Under the pieces are notes generated by a model. It saw only the letters and a list, made by a program, of their open reading frames with translations, had not been told where the DNA came from and made no database searches. This document shows positions 37,469-46,600 of a stretch of 64,000 nt of DNA, piece after piece. Positions within the stretch are counted from its first letter, which is position 1. Every line of letters begins with the position of its first letter. The DNA is from Saccharomycopsis phalli (Eukaryota; Ascomycota; Saccharomycetes; Ascoideales; Saccharomycopsidaceae), in assembly GCA_020342235.1 (NCBI GenBank), contig CP073215.1:868001-932000 (forward strand), read 5' to 3'. A program made the translations under genes and the position numbers.

Positions 37469-37633
37469 CATTCTACTGGGCATTCTATTGGATATTCTAC
37501 TAGACATTCTACCAACATTCTAACATTCCAACATACCAACATTCTGCCATTCCTTAATCCAAATACATCTCATTCATGCTACAAAAATCTCCTGCAACAT
37601 GCCTGCACCAATTCATACCTCCTCATTCCATAC

Positions 37634-38908
37634 CTACTTCTCCTCAATATACTCAACCGAAACCTTCTTAAGACGCGGGTTCTTGGCCACCAACTCATGC
37701 TTGAGGATCCGCGTGACGCTCTCAAACTCCGCAAGCGTCAAGACATTGTTCCACTTTTGCTTTGGAGCCACCAACACCAAATTATTAATGACGTAGTTTG
37801 GCCCTGACGCAAGGAGCGACAAGTCGCGGATCTTGTATGGCACCCCGGCATTGTTATTGCTGACAATCTTCCCCAAGATCAGATTAATGTCTGCTTCAAT
37901 GTCCAAATAACGGTCGCTGCCTTGTGGCACGGCTTTATCTATAAGCTCCTCGATCGAGAGCCTCAACCCCGAGTAGCCCGCCTTGATGATCAATCCCGAC
38001 ACTAGAAGCCCGCCAACGGAGTCCAACCAGTTGATGTTGAAGTATACGCCGCTGGAGATTGTCACTAGCGCGACTATTGACGTCAATGAGTCCACGCGGT
38101 GATGCCAGGCGTTTGCCAACAACACGTTGGAGTTCTGGGCCACTGCGATTTTCCTTGTGGCCTGGAAAAGCCATTCCTTTACGAAAATCGAGCCGGCGGC
38201 GATCCACGCAGCGTTGATGTCGGTTCCATGAACATGGCTGTGCGAATGGCCCGACGGATGGATATGCAAGAGTTCCTGGTAATGGTGGATGACGTTGAGG
38301 CACTCTGCGGGGATCAACGGGCCGATAATCGCAGTGAGCGACGAGTATCCGACGGATATGCCTGCCACAAGGAGCAACAGGCTGACGCTGAGCGAGCCAA
38401 TCGACTCGATCTTGCCAAAGCCGTTGGGGTATGCGGGGTTGCACGGTTTCTGGGAAAACGAGATGGTGAACAACGTGAGAAAATCAGAGACCAAGTCGGA
38501 GATCGAGTGGATCGCGTCAGCTAGAAGCGCCTGCGAGTGGAAAACAAGTCCTCCCACGCCTTTTGTTACGGCCATGCCCAAATTTGTCACCAAGCCAAGA
38601 ATCGTGATACGAGCCCCGGGGCTACTGAGTACCTTGCGGACCGATAAGTCCTGGAGAAGCTCCGACGAGTGGCTGTGGCCTGGGCCATGGCTGTGGCTGA
38701 ATATATTGGCTCCATTGCCAATGGCACTGGTGCCATCGGGCTCGGTGCCATGGCTGTGGCCGCACTTTGCCGTGGGGCTGTTTGTTTCGGACGAGCTCAG
38801 ATGGACGTGGCTGGTATCATGAGAATGGCTGTGGAGGAGTCTATATATTCTAGGAAGGAGAACCTGCGCTGGTGGGATCGTGGTTCTTTGGGTAAGTAGT
38901 GGGAGCAT
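37634..38908 (-). CDS. MMT2: Mitochondrial cation-diffusion-facilitator, MMT1/MMT2-like
   Basis: A CDF transporter of 424 aa from the ATG at 38906-38908. That start gives MLPLLTQRTTIPPAQVLLPR, an Arg-containing, acid-free presequence; an ATG at 38951-38953 would add 15 residues. Six membrane spans carry the CDF metal site HSISD in span 2 and HHRVD in span 5. Two His-rich stretches (HSHSHDTSHVHL with HSHGPGHSHS, and HIHPSGHSHSHVHG) flank the spans. The long loop and C-terminal cytosolic-type domain match yeast Mmt1/Mmt2, which export iron from mitochondria. Which of the pair it represents is unclear. Confidence 0.85.
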   Translation of the reverse strand: MLPLLTQRTTIPPAQVLLPRIYRLLHSHSHDTSHVHLSSSETNSPTAKCGHSHGTEPDGTSAIGNGANIFSHSHGPGHSHSSELLQDLSVRKVLSSPGARITILGLVTNLGMAVTKGVGGLVFHSQALLADAIHSISDLVSDFLTLFTISFSQKPCNPAYPNGFGKIESIGSLSVSLLLLVAGISVGYSSLTAIIGPLIPAECLNVIHHYQELLHIHPSGHSHSHVHGTDINAAWIAAGSIFVKEWLFQATRKIAVAQNSNVLLANAWHHRVDSLTSIVALVTISSGVYFNINWLDSVGGLLVSGLIIKAGYSGLRLSIEELIDKAVPQGSDRYLDIEADINLILGKIVSNNNAGVPYKIRDLSLLASGPNYVINNLVLVAPKQKWNNVLTLAEFESVTRILKHELVAKNPRLKKVSVEYIEEK

Positions 38909-38969
38909 AACACGAAAAATTACTATTCTGGACAAGTCCGGTGATGCGGGCATGAGGTGGGGTAAATGG

Positions 38970-39070
38970 GGTGAGCAATGGAGTAAGCAATGGAGTATGG
39001 AATGGAGTATGGAATGGAGTATGGAATGGAGTATGGAATGGAGTATAGAATGGAATAGGGAATGGAGTAG
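38970..39070 (+). repeat. 10-bp tandem repeat GGAGTATGGAAT type
   Basis: About eight copies of ATGGAGTATGGA with drift at both ends (ATGGAGTAAGCA, ATGGAATAGGGA). Simple-sequence expansion in the promoter side of MMT2; no coding features. Confidence 0.8.
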
Positions 39071-39894
39071 TAGGATATAAAATGAAAAGACAGCGAAATT
39101 AAATGGCAGGGATATTTAATCAAGAGAATTGATTCCATTGTGGCTAAAGTAGTAGGGAATATGCATGATACGCCATCCGGCTGATTTTGTCATGTCAAGT
39201 GATTTCAACTGCGTAAATGGTAAACCATGTTGAAAACCACTGTCTAGACTATACCAAGTACATTCCAGACAGTGCCAGACTAATTTACATGACATTACAT
39301 GCCATTCCATAACATTCCGTGCTATTCCATGACATTACATGTTATTCCATGCTGTCCAGGGTAAATTTCAGGTACGTATTACTGTCACGCAACAACCACG
39401 CATGGTTTTATACCTGCAACGAGCAACTGGTGGCTTTTTCAGCAGATTGCTGCCTGGGATTATCCTGTTGGTCCAAATGGTCATGTCAAGTGGAATTTAA
39501 TGAGGAAAATTAAATTGCTAAAAATTAAATGTAAATCACGAGTCAAAAACTCAGCAAGGGATGCCCTAGAGACATGACTCTAGAATACGAGCTGGTAAGG
39601 CTAAATGTAGTTGTTTATTTATACTTGAAATGGAGACTCGGTCTCCTTGTAGAATGGTCTTGACCAGATATTGCTTAAGAGATTGGGCCAGAAAAAAGCA
39701 ATTCCTTGACAAGGAATTTGAAAAGACAAGTGGAGCCAAGAGGTGCAAATATCCTTTTATTATACTCCATTGTTGAGTCCATTGATGAATATTATTTCAA
39801 CAGCTTTAATAGACTGATGAAAAAGACTATAATCACATGTGCAATCACACATAATGGAATGAGCTATGTAATGTAGAAGTAGGATACAATTGTA

Positions 39895-39992
39895 AATACA
39901 GTAAAACAGTAAAACAGTAAAACAGTAAAACAGTAAAACAGTAAAACAGTAAAACAGTAAATACAGTAAATACAGTAAATACAGTAAATACA
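39895..39992 (+). repeat. 8-9-bp tandem repeat CAGTAAAA / CAGTAAATA
   Basis: About seven copies of CAGTAAAA followed by about four copies of CAGTAAATA. The two periods lie side by side, showing a unit-length change during growth of the array. Confidence 0.85.
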
Positions 39993-40170
39993 AATTGAAA
40001 TAACTAATATTCGCCCAACTCACTACACTGAAACACGTCCTAAAAGAGCCCTTCTCAAATGGACCGTCCTTGAAACAAACCATACACCACACCAAAGAAC
40101 AAAATAATCCTCGGTTCATACACTACAAATTGATTTTCAACTAGATCTTTTCAAGTCACACCTAAACACA

Positions 40171-42012
40171 TTACGAAGAACAACTGCATTGCAACATATA
40201 CCGACTCTTATCGTAAGCCCCAGTATCCACCCACTTGTCTTCCACCTCCTTCAAGCCCAGCCCCCACGAATGCTTGGAAAATGGATCCGAAATCATAGCC
40301 ACCAACTTGTCCAAGTACCCCACGTCCCTGGTCTCTTTGATAGAATCGACCACCTCCTCGATGATCCAGTTACTCGGAACAAACAACGGATTGAACAGGG
40401 CACTAATGGAAAGCCGTTCGAGGTCGTCCAAATGGTTTTCGTCAATCAAGCGGTCGTGCAAGAGCCGCAAGAACCCGGCAATTTCGTCGGCAATTTCGTC
40501 GACACTGAGCCCACGCGTGTTTTCAAACTTGTCGGGAATAAACTGCCTAGCCACTGCTACATAATCCATGGACTCGCGCGGGTCGCCAGGCACTGCCAGA
40601 TTAAAAAACTGCACTTTGCTGAGCAACAAGAAGAACCGGTTGTAGTTGATTTCGGTGCGCCAGAGCATCTTGAGCATCGGGCTAATGACGCGGTCATTGT
40701 CCGAGGCCATTGAGCCCTTCAAGCCAAGCCGCTTTGCAAACACCTCGACGTAGGTCTTGATGAACTCGTCCTGGTACCGCTGGGCGACTTTTTCTACCGT
40801 GTCTTTTTCAAGAAGCGGGGCAAGGTCCTGACCAAGAGTCTGCAAGTTCCACCACATGGTGCTGGGCACGTTATCGTAGCCGTAGCGGTTGAAATGATCC
40901 TCGCTGTTTGGCGTGTACCCCGGTTCGAACTTGTCCATGATGGCAAACGGACCAAAATCGATGCAGAGCCCAAGTACCAGAGTGTTGTCGGTGTTGAGGA
41001 CGCCGTTGAGAAACCCGTACACCTGGCACATGGCGGTGGTGCGCGCGTTGCGAAGCACAATCTCCAAAAAAAGGTTCTCGTACTGCGACGACGTGGCGGC
41101 AAGCGCGGTTAGCGAGCCCTGGAACACGTGTTCGATACAGTAGTCGGCAAACTGCTGCAAGCCCTTGCCGCGCCAGCGATAGAGGTCAAAGTTACCGATA
41201 CGCACCCAGCTGGGCGCAAACCGGGCAACGACGGCGCAGGTCTCGGCGGCAGACCGCTGGGCGTACGTCTTCGGCAACCACGTGACCGCGAGCGAGCGAG
41301 TGGTGGGAATGCCAATGGCATGGAGGTACTCTGAGATGATGAATTCGCGGACGCTGGACCGGAGAACCGCCTTGCCGTCGGCAAACCGCGAGTACGGCGT
41401 CTTACCTGCGCCCTTGAGCTGCAACTCGTAGCCGTTGACCGTAAACAAGTTGGTGACCCTACCGTCGCCGAGCTGCCCCGCAAACTGGCCAAACTGCCAC
41501 CCGGCGTAGCACAGCGACACCGGGAACTCGGGCACAATCTTCGCCCCGCTCACAAGCTCCTTGTAGTGTGTTTCGTGCTGCAATTCGTGCTCAAGGTCAA
41601 TGGCCAAGTCCCGGCATGCGTTGGGCGACGACGCAAGGTACTGGTACTGTTTCCGTGGCTCGGGGAGGGTGTATGAGAAGTCGCCGGCCAACAATTGCCG
41701 TGGCCGATGTAGATACGCCCGGTCCAAGTAGCTGCTGTACTCTGACCCGTCCTGAAACTTTTTCCCACGGTATTCCAGCGCTGTTGGATACTCAATGTCG
41801 GGGAGCTTAAGCTCGTCAGGTACCAAGTGCCAGGGGGCGTAGGGGATGCGCCGGTCGGGACGCAATGCCTTGGTCGCCGCTAAGGGGGCATGCCTGTGCT
41901 TTAGCAGCACGTAGGGATGGTCCGAGGCCATTTTCGGGAACGGATGGTGGGTTTCGCAGCCCGAATGGAGTCTTTGAAACTGGAGTCTCAGTTGGAGTCT
42001 GAGATGGGTCAT
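40171..42012 (-). CDS. FMP40: Protein adenylyltransferase SelO (Fmp40)
   Basis: A 613-aa SelO-family pseudokinase that transfers AMP to proteins in mitochondria and protects from oxidative stress. The N-terminus (MTHLRLQLRLQFQRLHSG) is Arg-rich and acid-free, an import signal. Conserved SelO blocks: YAGWQFGQFAGQLGDGR, ELQLKGAGKTPYSRFADGKAVLRSS, REFIISEYLHAIGIPTTRSL, VVARFAPSWVRIGNF, VYGFLNGVLNTDNTL, DFGPFAIMDKFEPGYTPN. The C-terminus ends CSCSS, where many animal SelO proteins have selenocysteine; here Cys replaces it. ATG at 42010-42012; an ATG at codon 28 would drop the presequence. Full length for the family. Confidence 0.93.
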   Translation of the reverse strand: MTHLRLQLRLQFQRLHSGCETHHPFPKMASDHPYVLLKHRHAPLAATKALRPDRRIPYAPWHLVPDELKLPDIEYPTALEYRGKKFQDGSEYSSYLDRAYLHRPRQLLAGDFSYTLPEPRKQYQYLASSPNACRDLAIDLEHELQHETHYKELVSGAKIVPEFPVSLCYAGWQFGQFAGQLGDGRVTNLFTVNGYELQLKGAGKTPYSRFADGKAVLRSSVREFIISEYLHAIGIPTTRSLAVTWLPKTYAQRSAAETCAVVARFAPSWVRIGNFDLYRWRGKGLQQFADYCIEHVFQGSLTALAATSSQYENLFLEIVLRNARTTAMCQVYGFLNGVLNTDNTLVLGLCIDFGPFAIMDKFEPGYTPNSEDHFNRYGYDNVPSTMWWNLQTLGQDLAPLLEKDTVEKVAQRYQDEFIKTYVEVFAKRLGLKGSMASDNDRVISPMLKMLWRTEINYNRFFLLLSKVQFFNLAVPGDPRESMDYVAVARQFIPDKFENTRGLSVDEIADEIAGFLRLLHDRLIDENHLDDLERLSISALFNPLFVPSNWIIEEVVDSIKETRDVGYLDKLVAMISDPFSKHSWGLGLKEVEDKWVDTGAYDKSRYMLQCSCSS

Positions 42013-42151
42013 GGACTCAACTTGTCAATCCAGGAGCAAAGAGTGTTGCATGAATTGCGAAACGTGACTTGCGAAAACGTGGGGGTGCTACAAGGGTTAC
42101 ATCACTCGGTAGTATTTGCATATAAAACTATTTAAAATCAACACGTAACAT

Positions 42152-42931
42152 TTAGTAATCGTCGTTATTGTCGTAATTCGAGTTGGAGTTGCCTCTTCCA
42201 GAACCGTAGTTGGAGTTGGAGTTGGACGATCCGTACGAGTCATTGTTGGATGATCCGTACGAGTCGTTGTTGGAGTTGCCTCTTCCAGAACCGTAGTTGG
42301 AGTTGGATGATCCGTAGGAGTCATTGTTGGACGATCCGTATGAAGAATTGTTCTTCTTGGAGCTAGACCCGTAGGAGTCGTTGTTGGACGATCCGTAAGA
42401 GTCGTTGTTGGAAGAACCATACGAGTCATTGTTGGAAGAACCATAAGAAGAATTGTTCTTCTTGGAGCTAGATCCGTAAGAGTCGTTGTTGGACGATCCG
42501 TAAGAGTCGTTGTTGGAAGAACCATACGAGTCATTGTTTGAAGAACCATAAGAAGAATTGTTCTTCTTGGAGCTAGATCCGTAGGAGTCGTTGTTGGAAG
42601 ATCCGTAGGAGTCGTTGTTGGAAGAACCATACGAGTCGTTGTTGGACGATCCATAAGAAGAGTTGTTCTTCTTGGAGCTCGATCCGTAAGAATCGTTGTT
42701 GTTTGATCCATACGAGTCGTTGTTGTTTGATCCATAAGAGTCATTGTTGTTTGATCCGTAGGAATCGGAATTGCCCGAGGAACCGTACGAGGAATTGTTG
42801 TTGTTTGATCCGTAGGAATCAGAATTGCTCGAGGAACCGTACGAGTCAGAGTTGGAGTTTCCAGACCCGTAGGAGTCGTTGTTGTTGTTGTTATTGTTGT
42901 TGTTGTTGTTGTGACCGCCGAACAAACCCAT
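42152..42931 (-). CDS. DDR48: DDR48-like stress protein, Asn/Ser/Tyr repeats
   Basis: A 259-aa protein made almost wholly of NDSYGSS / NNDSYGSN repeats, with periodic SSSKKNNSSYG breaks, beginning MGLFGG as in Ddr48 (MGLF). Ddr48 is a strongly stress- and DNA-damage-induced hydrophilic protein with reported ATP/GTP hydrolysis and a role in mRNA decay and stress survival. The DNA is an equally regular minisatellite: 21-bp units grouped into blocks of about 111 bp, each ending in the SSKKN segment, near 42310-42680. It is shorter than the S. cerevisiae protein and lacks its non-repeat N-terminal 60 residues; repeat number is likely variable. Confidence 0.85.
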   Translation of the reverse strand: MGLFGGHNNNNNNNNNNNDSYGSGNSNSDSYGSSSNSDSYGSNNNNSSYGSSGNSDSYGSNNNDSYGSNNNDSYGSNNNDSYGSSSKKNNSSYGSSNNDSYGSSNNDSYGSSNNDSYGSSSKKNNSSYGSSNNDSYGSSNNDSYGSSNNDSYGSSSKKNNSSYGSSNNDSYGSSNNDSYGSSNNDSYGSSSKKNNSSYGSSNNDSYGSSNSNYGSGRGNSNNDSYGSSNNDSYGSSNSNSNYGSGRGNSNSNYDNNDDY

Positions 42932-43670
42932 TGCTAAATAATTGGAAAAGAATTGTACCGATAATACACGGAAATCAGGGATTATTTATACTGTACACCT
43001 GAAATTGGGCTTGTCGACAAGTTATGCCTCCTGAATCGGAATCACGTAATTGACGCACATAACTTGCTACTAGGGCTAGCAATCTACAGTAGCGGCAATG
43101 TATACACATGACCGACAATAGGCTCCTAGAACGACAACGCACAGCGACCAAATGTTTTCGGGAATTGTGGGCGGACAAGGAACCAAACCCACGATCTTGC
43201 GGTTGTACAGCAAGCTGGTTAGCCTTGTCGATCCAGCAGGTTGAATCATGCATGAAGCACCATTACACTCATAAAACAGGAGGTGTAGGCTATGACGAAA
43301 CAATGCTGAGTGATATAATTGTAGCGAGGGCCGAGGTGGTGTTGCGCAAGAGAAAAATGGGCCATTGATCCCCGTGACAAGGCCACACAATGCCACACAC
43401 ACACAACATACATGGCGTACACAACATACATAATCTACAACCTCCATAATCAGGAGCTCCAACACGACACGACAGACCTGCAAAATAACATCTTGGGCAT
43501 TTTTTTTTGCTTTTCCAGGCCCCGGCATTAAACACGATATTCATGTACCGGAGACACCTTGGTTTTCCTTTGTTGCATTCCGACCCACTTACTTTTTCGG
43601 GATTCAAAATTTTCATGGGCCCCAACATACCTCTAACAGCACTAGTGTCTCCTTTTCAACATCAGAGGCA
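42932..43670. other. Divergent promoter region DDR48 / ECM5
   Basis: About 740 bp. A TATTTATA-type box lies near 42984 before DDR48. A CACACACACAACATACA stretch is at about 43393-43430. An A/T palindrome CAAAATTTTC sits at 43606, about 60 bp before the ECM5 ATG. The stretch 43150-43230 reads a little like a reversed tRNA but fails the fold (see rejected list). Confidence 0.5.
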
Positions 43671-46600
43671 ATGACTCCTTCATCCATAAACACGAGCACG
43701 CCGGTCTCGACCGCGCCAGGAACGCCCAGCGACTCCCGTGCCGGTGTGGCGGCGTCGTCACCGAAAATATATAATACCACTGCGCGGGCACGGACGAAAA
43801 TGTCGAGCGTGTATAGCGATAAGTTGACGATGGAATTCAATCCGCTAGTGGCGCGGAGCGGCGGGCTCCAGTCGAATAATTTCAAGCTCAAGGGCCCACC
43901 AAAGACGTCGCGTTTCTACAAGTCATTGCCCGAGTCCAAGGGCGACACCACCACCACGCACCACTACAATCCGTATCTCTATTTGCAGCACCGGACGCGT
44001 GTGAATCCTCCGTTGGACTTCAATTTCGTCGACATGCGCGAGAACATCAACGAGAACTACCAGTACAACGCGGTGGACGAGACCGAGGTGCTCATCAACG
44101 ACGAGTTCGCGTTCCCAATCACCGACCTGGACTACAAGCCCAAGGAGTTGCCCACGTTCTTCATGAGTGAGAACGAGTTCAAGGACCCGGTGGAATTCAC
44201 CGAGAAAATCAGCCACATTGGCCGTCGGTACGGCGCGGTGAAGGTCGTGCCCCCTGCGTCGTGGCTGACGTCCTTCAGCTTGAATACCGAGTTGTTTTGG
44301 TTCCGTCTGCGACGGCAGTTGTTGAACAACTTCCGCAACGAGATGGAGTCGCGGCTCGACTTCTTTTACCAGTTGTTCGAGTACCACGCCGTGATCAACA
44401 AGAAGAAAAACGCCCAGCAGATCCTCAACAAGTTGCCCTCCATCGACAAGCGCATCCTCGACTTGTACCGGCTCCGCAAGTACGTCAAGCTACGCGGCGG
44501 GTTCCATGTGGTGTGCAAGCGGAAGCTCTGGGCGCAGATTGGCCGGGAGTTGGGCTACTCGGGTAGAATCATGACCTCGCTTTCGTCATCGCTCAAGTCC
44601 GCGTACCAGCGCGTGATTCTTGACTTTGATGAGTACCAGGAGAAGAACGGCGAGATCCTCAATGCCAACGGGAAACGGCTCTTCTCGGGACTCGGAGGCA
44701 GCACCACCAAGAAAAAAAAGACCTCGCCCGAGCTCTTTGACGAGTTACCCACCATCCTCGGCTCCACCATGGAGTTCAAGCGGCCCCGTGACATCCTCCG
44801 GTCAAAAGGATTTCACACGTACTTCAACAACATCACCGAGGACAAGAAGCTGATCACGTCCAAGGACAGCTACACGTTGTCAGAGTACAACTTCTACGAC
44901 TGGTTCAACCAGAGCCTCATGAATGTGTTGGACACATCCTCCTACGACTCCAAGTTGGCGCCGCTCTATAACCTCAAGCAGTTCTTTGAGAAAAACTTGA
45001 AGTTCGAGGAGCTGATTCTCAAGAAGTTCGCCTCCCTGATCGGCATCGACCCCAACTTGGAGTACGAACATGTCCCAAAAAACAAGGCCAAGAGCAAGGG
45101 CGCAGAGCGTGGTGCAATATCCCGCTGGCCCATCAACGCCGCTGTGCAAAAACCAGACGACGAGCGGCTCGAAAAATTGTACTGGAACATCATCTTCAAC
45201 AAGAACCTGTCCCAGGAAGTCGAGAGCGGCGCAGAAATCACCTCTACCGTCCACGAGTCTGCGTTCCCAACCATGAGCTGCCCACAGCCAATTGGCGACG
45301 ACAAGGTCAAGGAGTCAATTGACCCGTGGAACTTGAACAACTTTGCCATCAACGAAAACTGCATGTTGCGCTTCCTCGACGACGACGACTACTGTGGCAT
45401 TGCAATCCCAAAGTTAAATGTCGGCATGATGTTCAGCACCGAGAACTGGAACATCGAGGACCACTACCTCCAAAAGGCAAGCTACAACCACCTTGGATCG
45501 ACGCGAATATGGTACAGCATTCCTCCAACGCACCAGAAGAAATTCGAGGCACTAATCCTCAAGACTACGAAGCAGAAGCGGAAGTTGTTCAAGGAAGACG
45601 AGGAGCCAAAGATCGTGGGTGGCAACGTGAGCCTACGCGAGTACTTGAACTGTAGCATGGAGAATCGCGTCGAGGCCTTCTATGACAACGACCGGTTCAT
45701 CCATCAGAACTCGACGTTCTTTGACAAGTACTTCCCAAACTCCCATGCCAAGCTCACCAAGTTTGACCGCGAGAATCCAAATACCCAGTGGCGGCTCAAG
45801 TCGCGCATCGAGGATACACCAGTGTTCTACAACCAGGACACGTTCTTCCCTCCAGAGTACTTGATCAAGAACGGCATCCCTGTGTACAAGACATACCAAC
45901 ACCCAGGCCAGTTTGTCATCAAGTTTCCCCGGAGCTACACCTCGAGCGTGTGTCTTGGCTTTACGGTTGGCGAGTCGGTCAACTACGCGACGCCAAACTG
46001 GCTTGACGGCATGCTCGACGCAGAACGATGGCTTGTGAGCCAGAACATTGCGCCTTACTTTGCGTCGAACCGGCTTCTAATCAACATTGCCAAAGGCAAG
46101 CTGACGGCGAAGGACGAGCGGCTCAAAGAGCGGGTCCGGCCGTTGTATCTGCGTTTTTTCACGCGTGAGATGGAACTCCGCCAAAAGTTTGCCACGTTGT
46201 TTCCGAAGATCAAGCCCCAGAAGATCAGCGAGCTGGTGTTGGACTACAAAGACACAATCAGCGACCACACGTTGGAATCGTGCTTCCCGTCGAAGGTGAT
46301 TCTATCGTACAATGGCACAAACTTCCAGGTATCCTTGGAGAACTTTCTCGAGACGTACGACACAAACAAAAAGTTTGGCAAGGCGTTGGCCAAGCTCCAG
46401 GTGACTTACCAGGTGTACTACAGCGACAAGGACTTGCAGAAGATCTACTCGATGCTCTTTGCCAACAACAACGACGTCAAGGAGTGGCTTCTGAAGTTCC
46501 ACGAGTTTGTCAATAGCAGCGAAAAGCCGTTGCTCGAGGATCTCAAAAAGTTGCTTGCAGACAGCTTTTTGTTTGAGACCCTCAATGAGTATCGCAATCT

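Larger units (their letters stand above)
36566..37633. other. Intergenic region with TACTGG-repeats and element R3
   Basis: About 1.07 kb between convergent genes. Includes a 24-bp repeat (TACTGGGCATTCCACTAGAT, 36905-36980) and scattered ATTCTACTGGACATT words (to 37520). At 37150-37210 there is a promoter-like CTACTATAAAAGGAG, and TGTTAC occurs at about 37044 and 37320, which could mark an LTR-like relic; I could not find matching ends. Element R3 follows. No supported ORF. Confidence 0.5.
38909..40170. other. Intergenic region with two short-period repeat arrays
   Basis: About 1.26 kb between the MMT2 5' end and the FMP40 3' end. Arrays: GAGTATGGAAT (38970-39070) and CAGTAAAA/CAGTAAATA (39895-39990). 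A word family around CATTCCATGACATTACATG lies at 39290-39345. The ORF at 39760-40119 on the minus strand is produced by the second array and is not supported. Confidence 0.55.

Noticed and set aside
38891-38897. GTAAGT as a possible 5' splice site on the plus strand
   Set aside because: It lies in the leader region of the minus-strand MMT2 gene; no plus-strand exon or nearby CTAAC-AG.
39760-40119. 119-codon minus-strand ORF
   Set aside because: Hydrophobic LYLLYLL / FYCFTVL product is a translation of the CAGTAAAA arrays; no family features.
43150-43230. tRNA-like sequence on the minus strand
   Set aside because: It has a GTGGGTTTGGTTCC T-arm-like string and CTTGC/GCAAG stem, but the loop is 9 nt, T-loop lacks TTCRA, and acceptor and T stems do not pair. 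At best a decayed relic.
43108-43368. 86-codon ORF between DDR48 and ECM5
   Set aside because: Overlaps the tRNA-like stretch, no domain and no codon bias.
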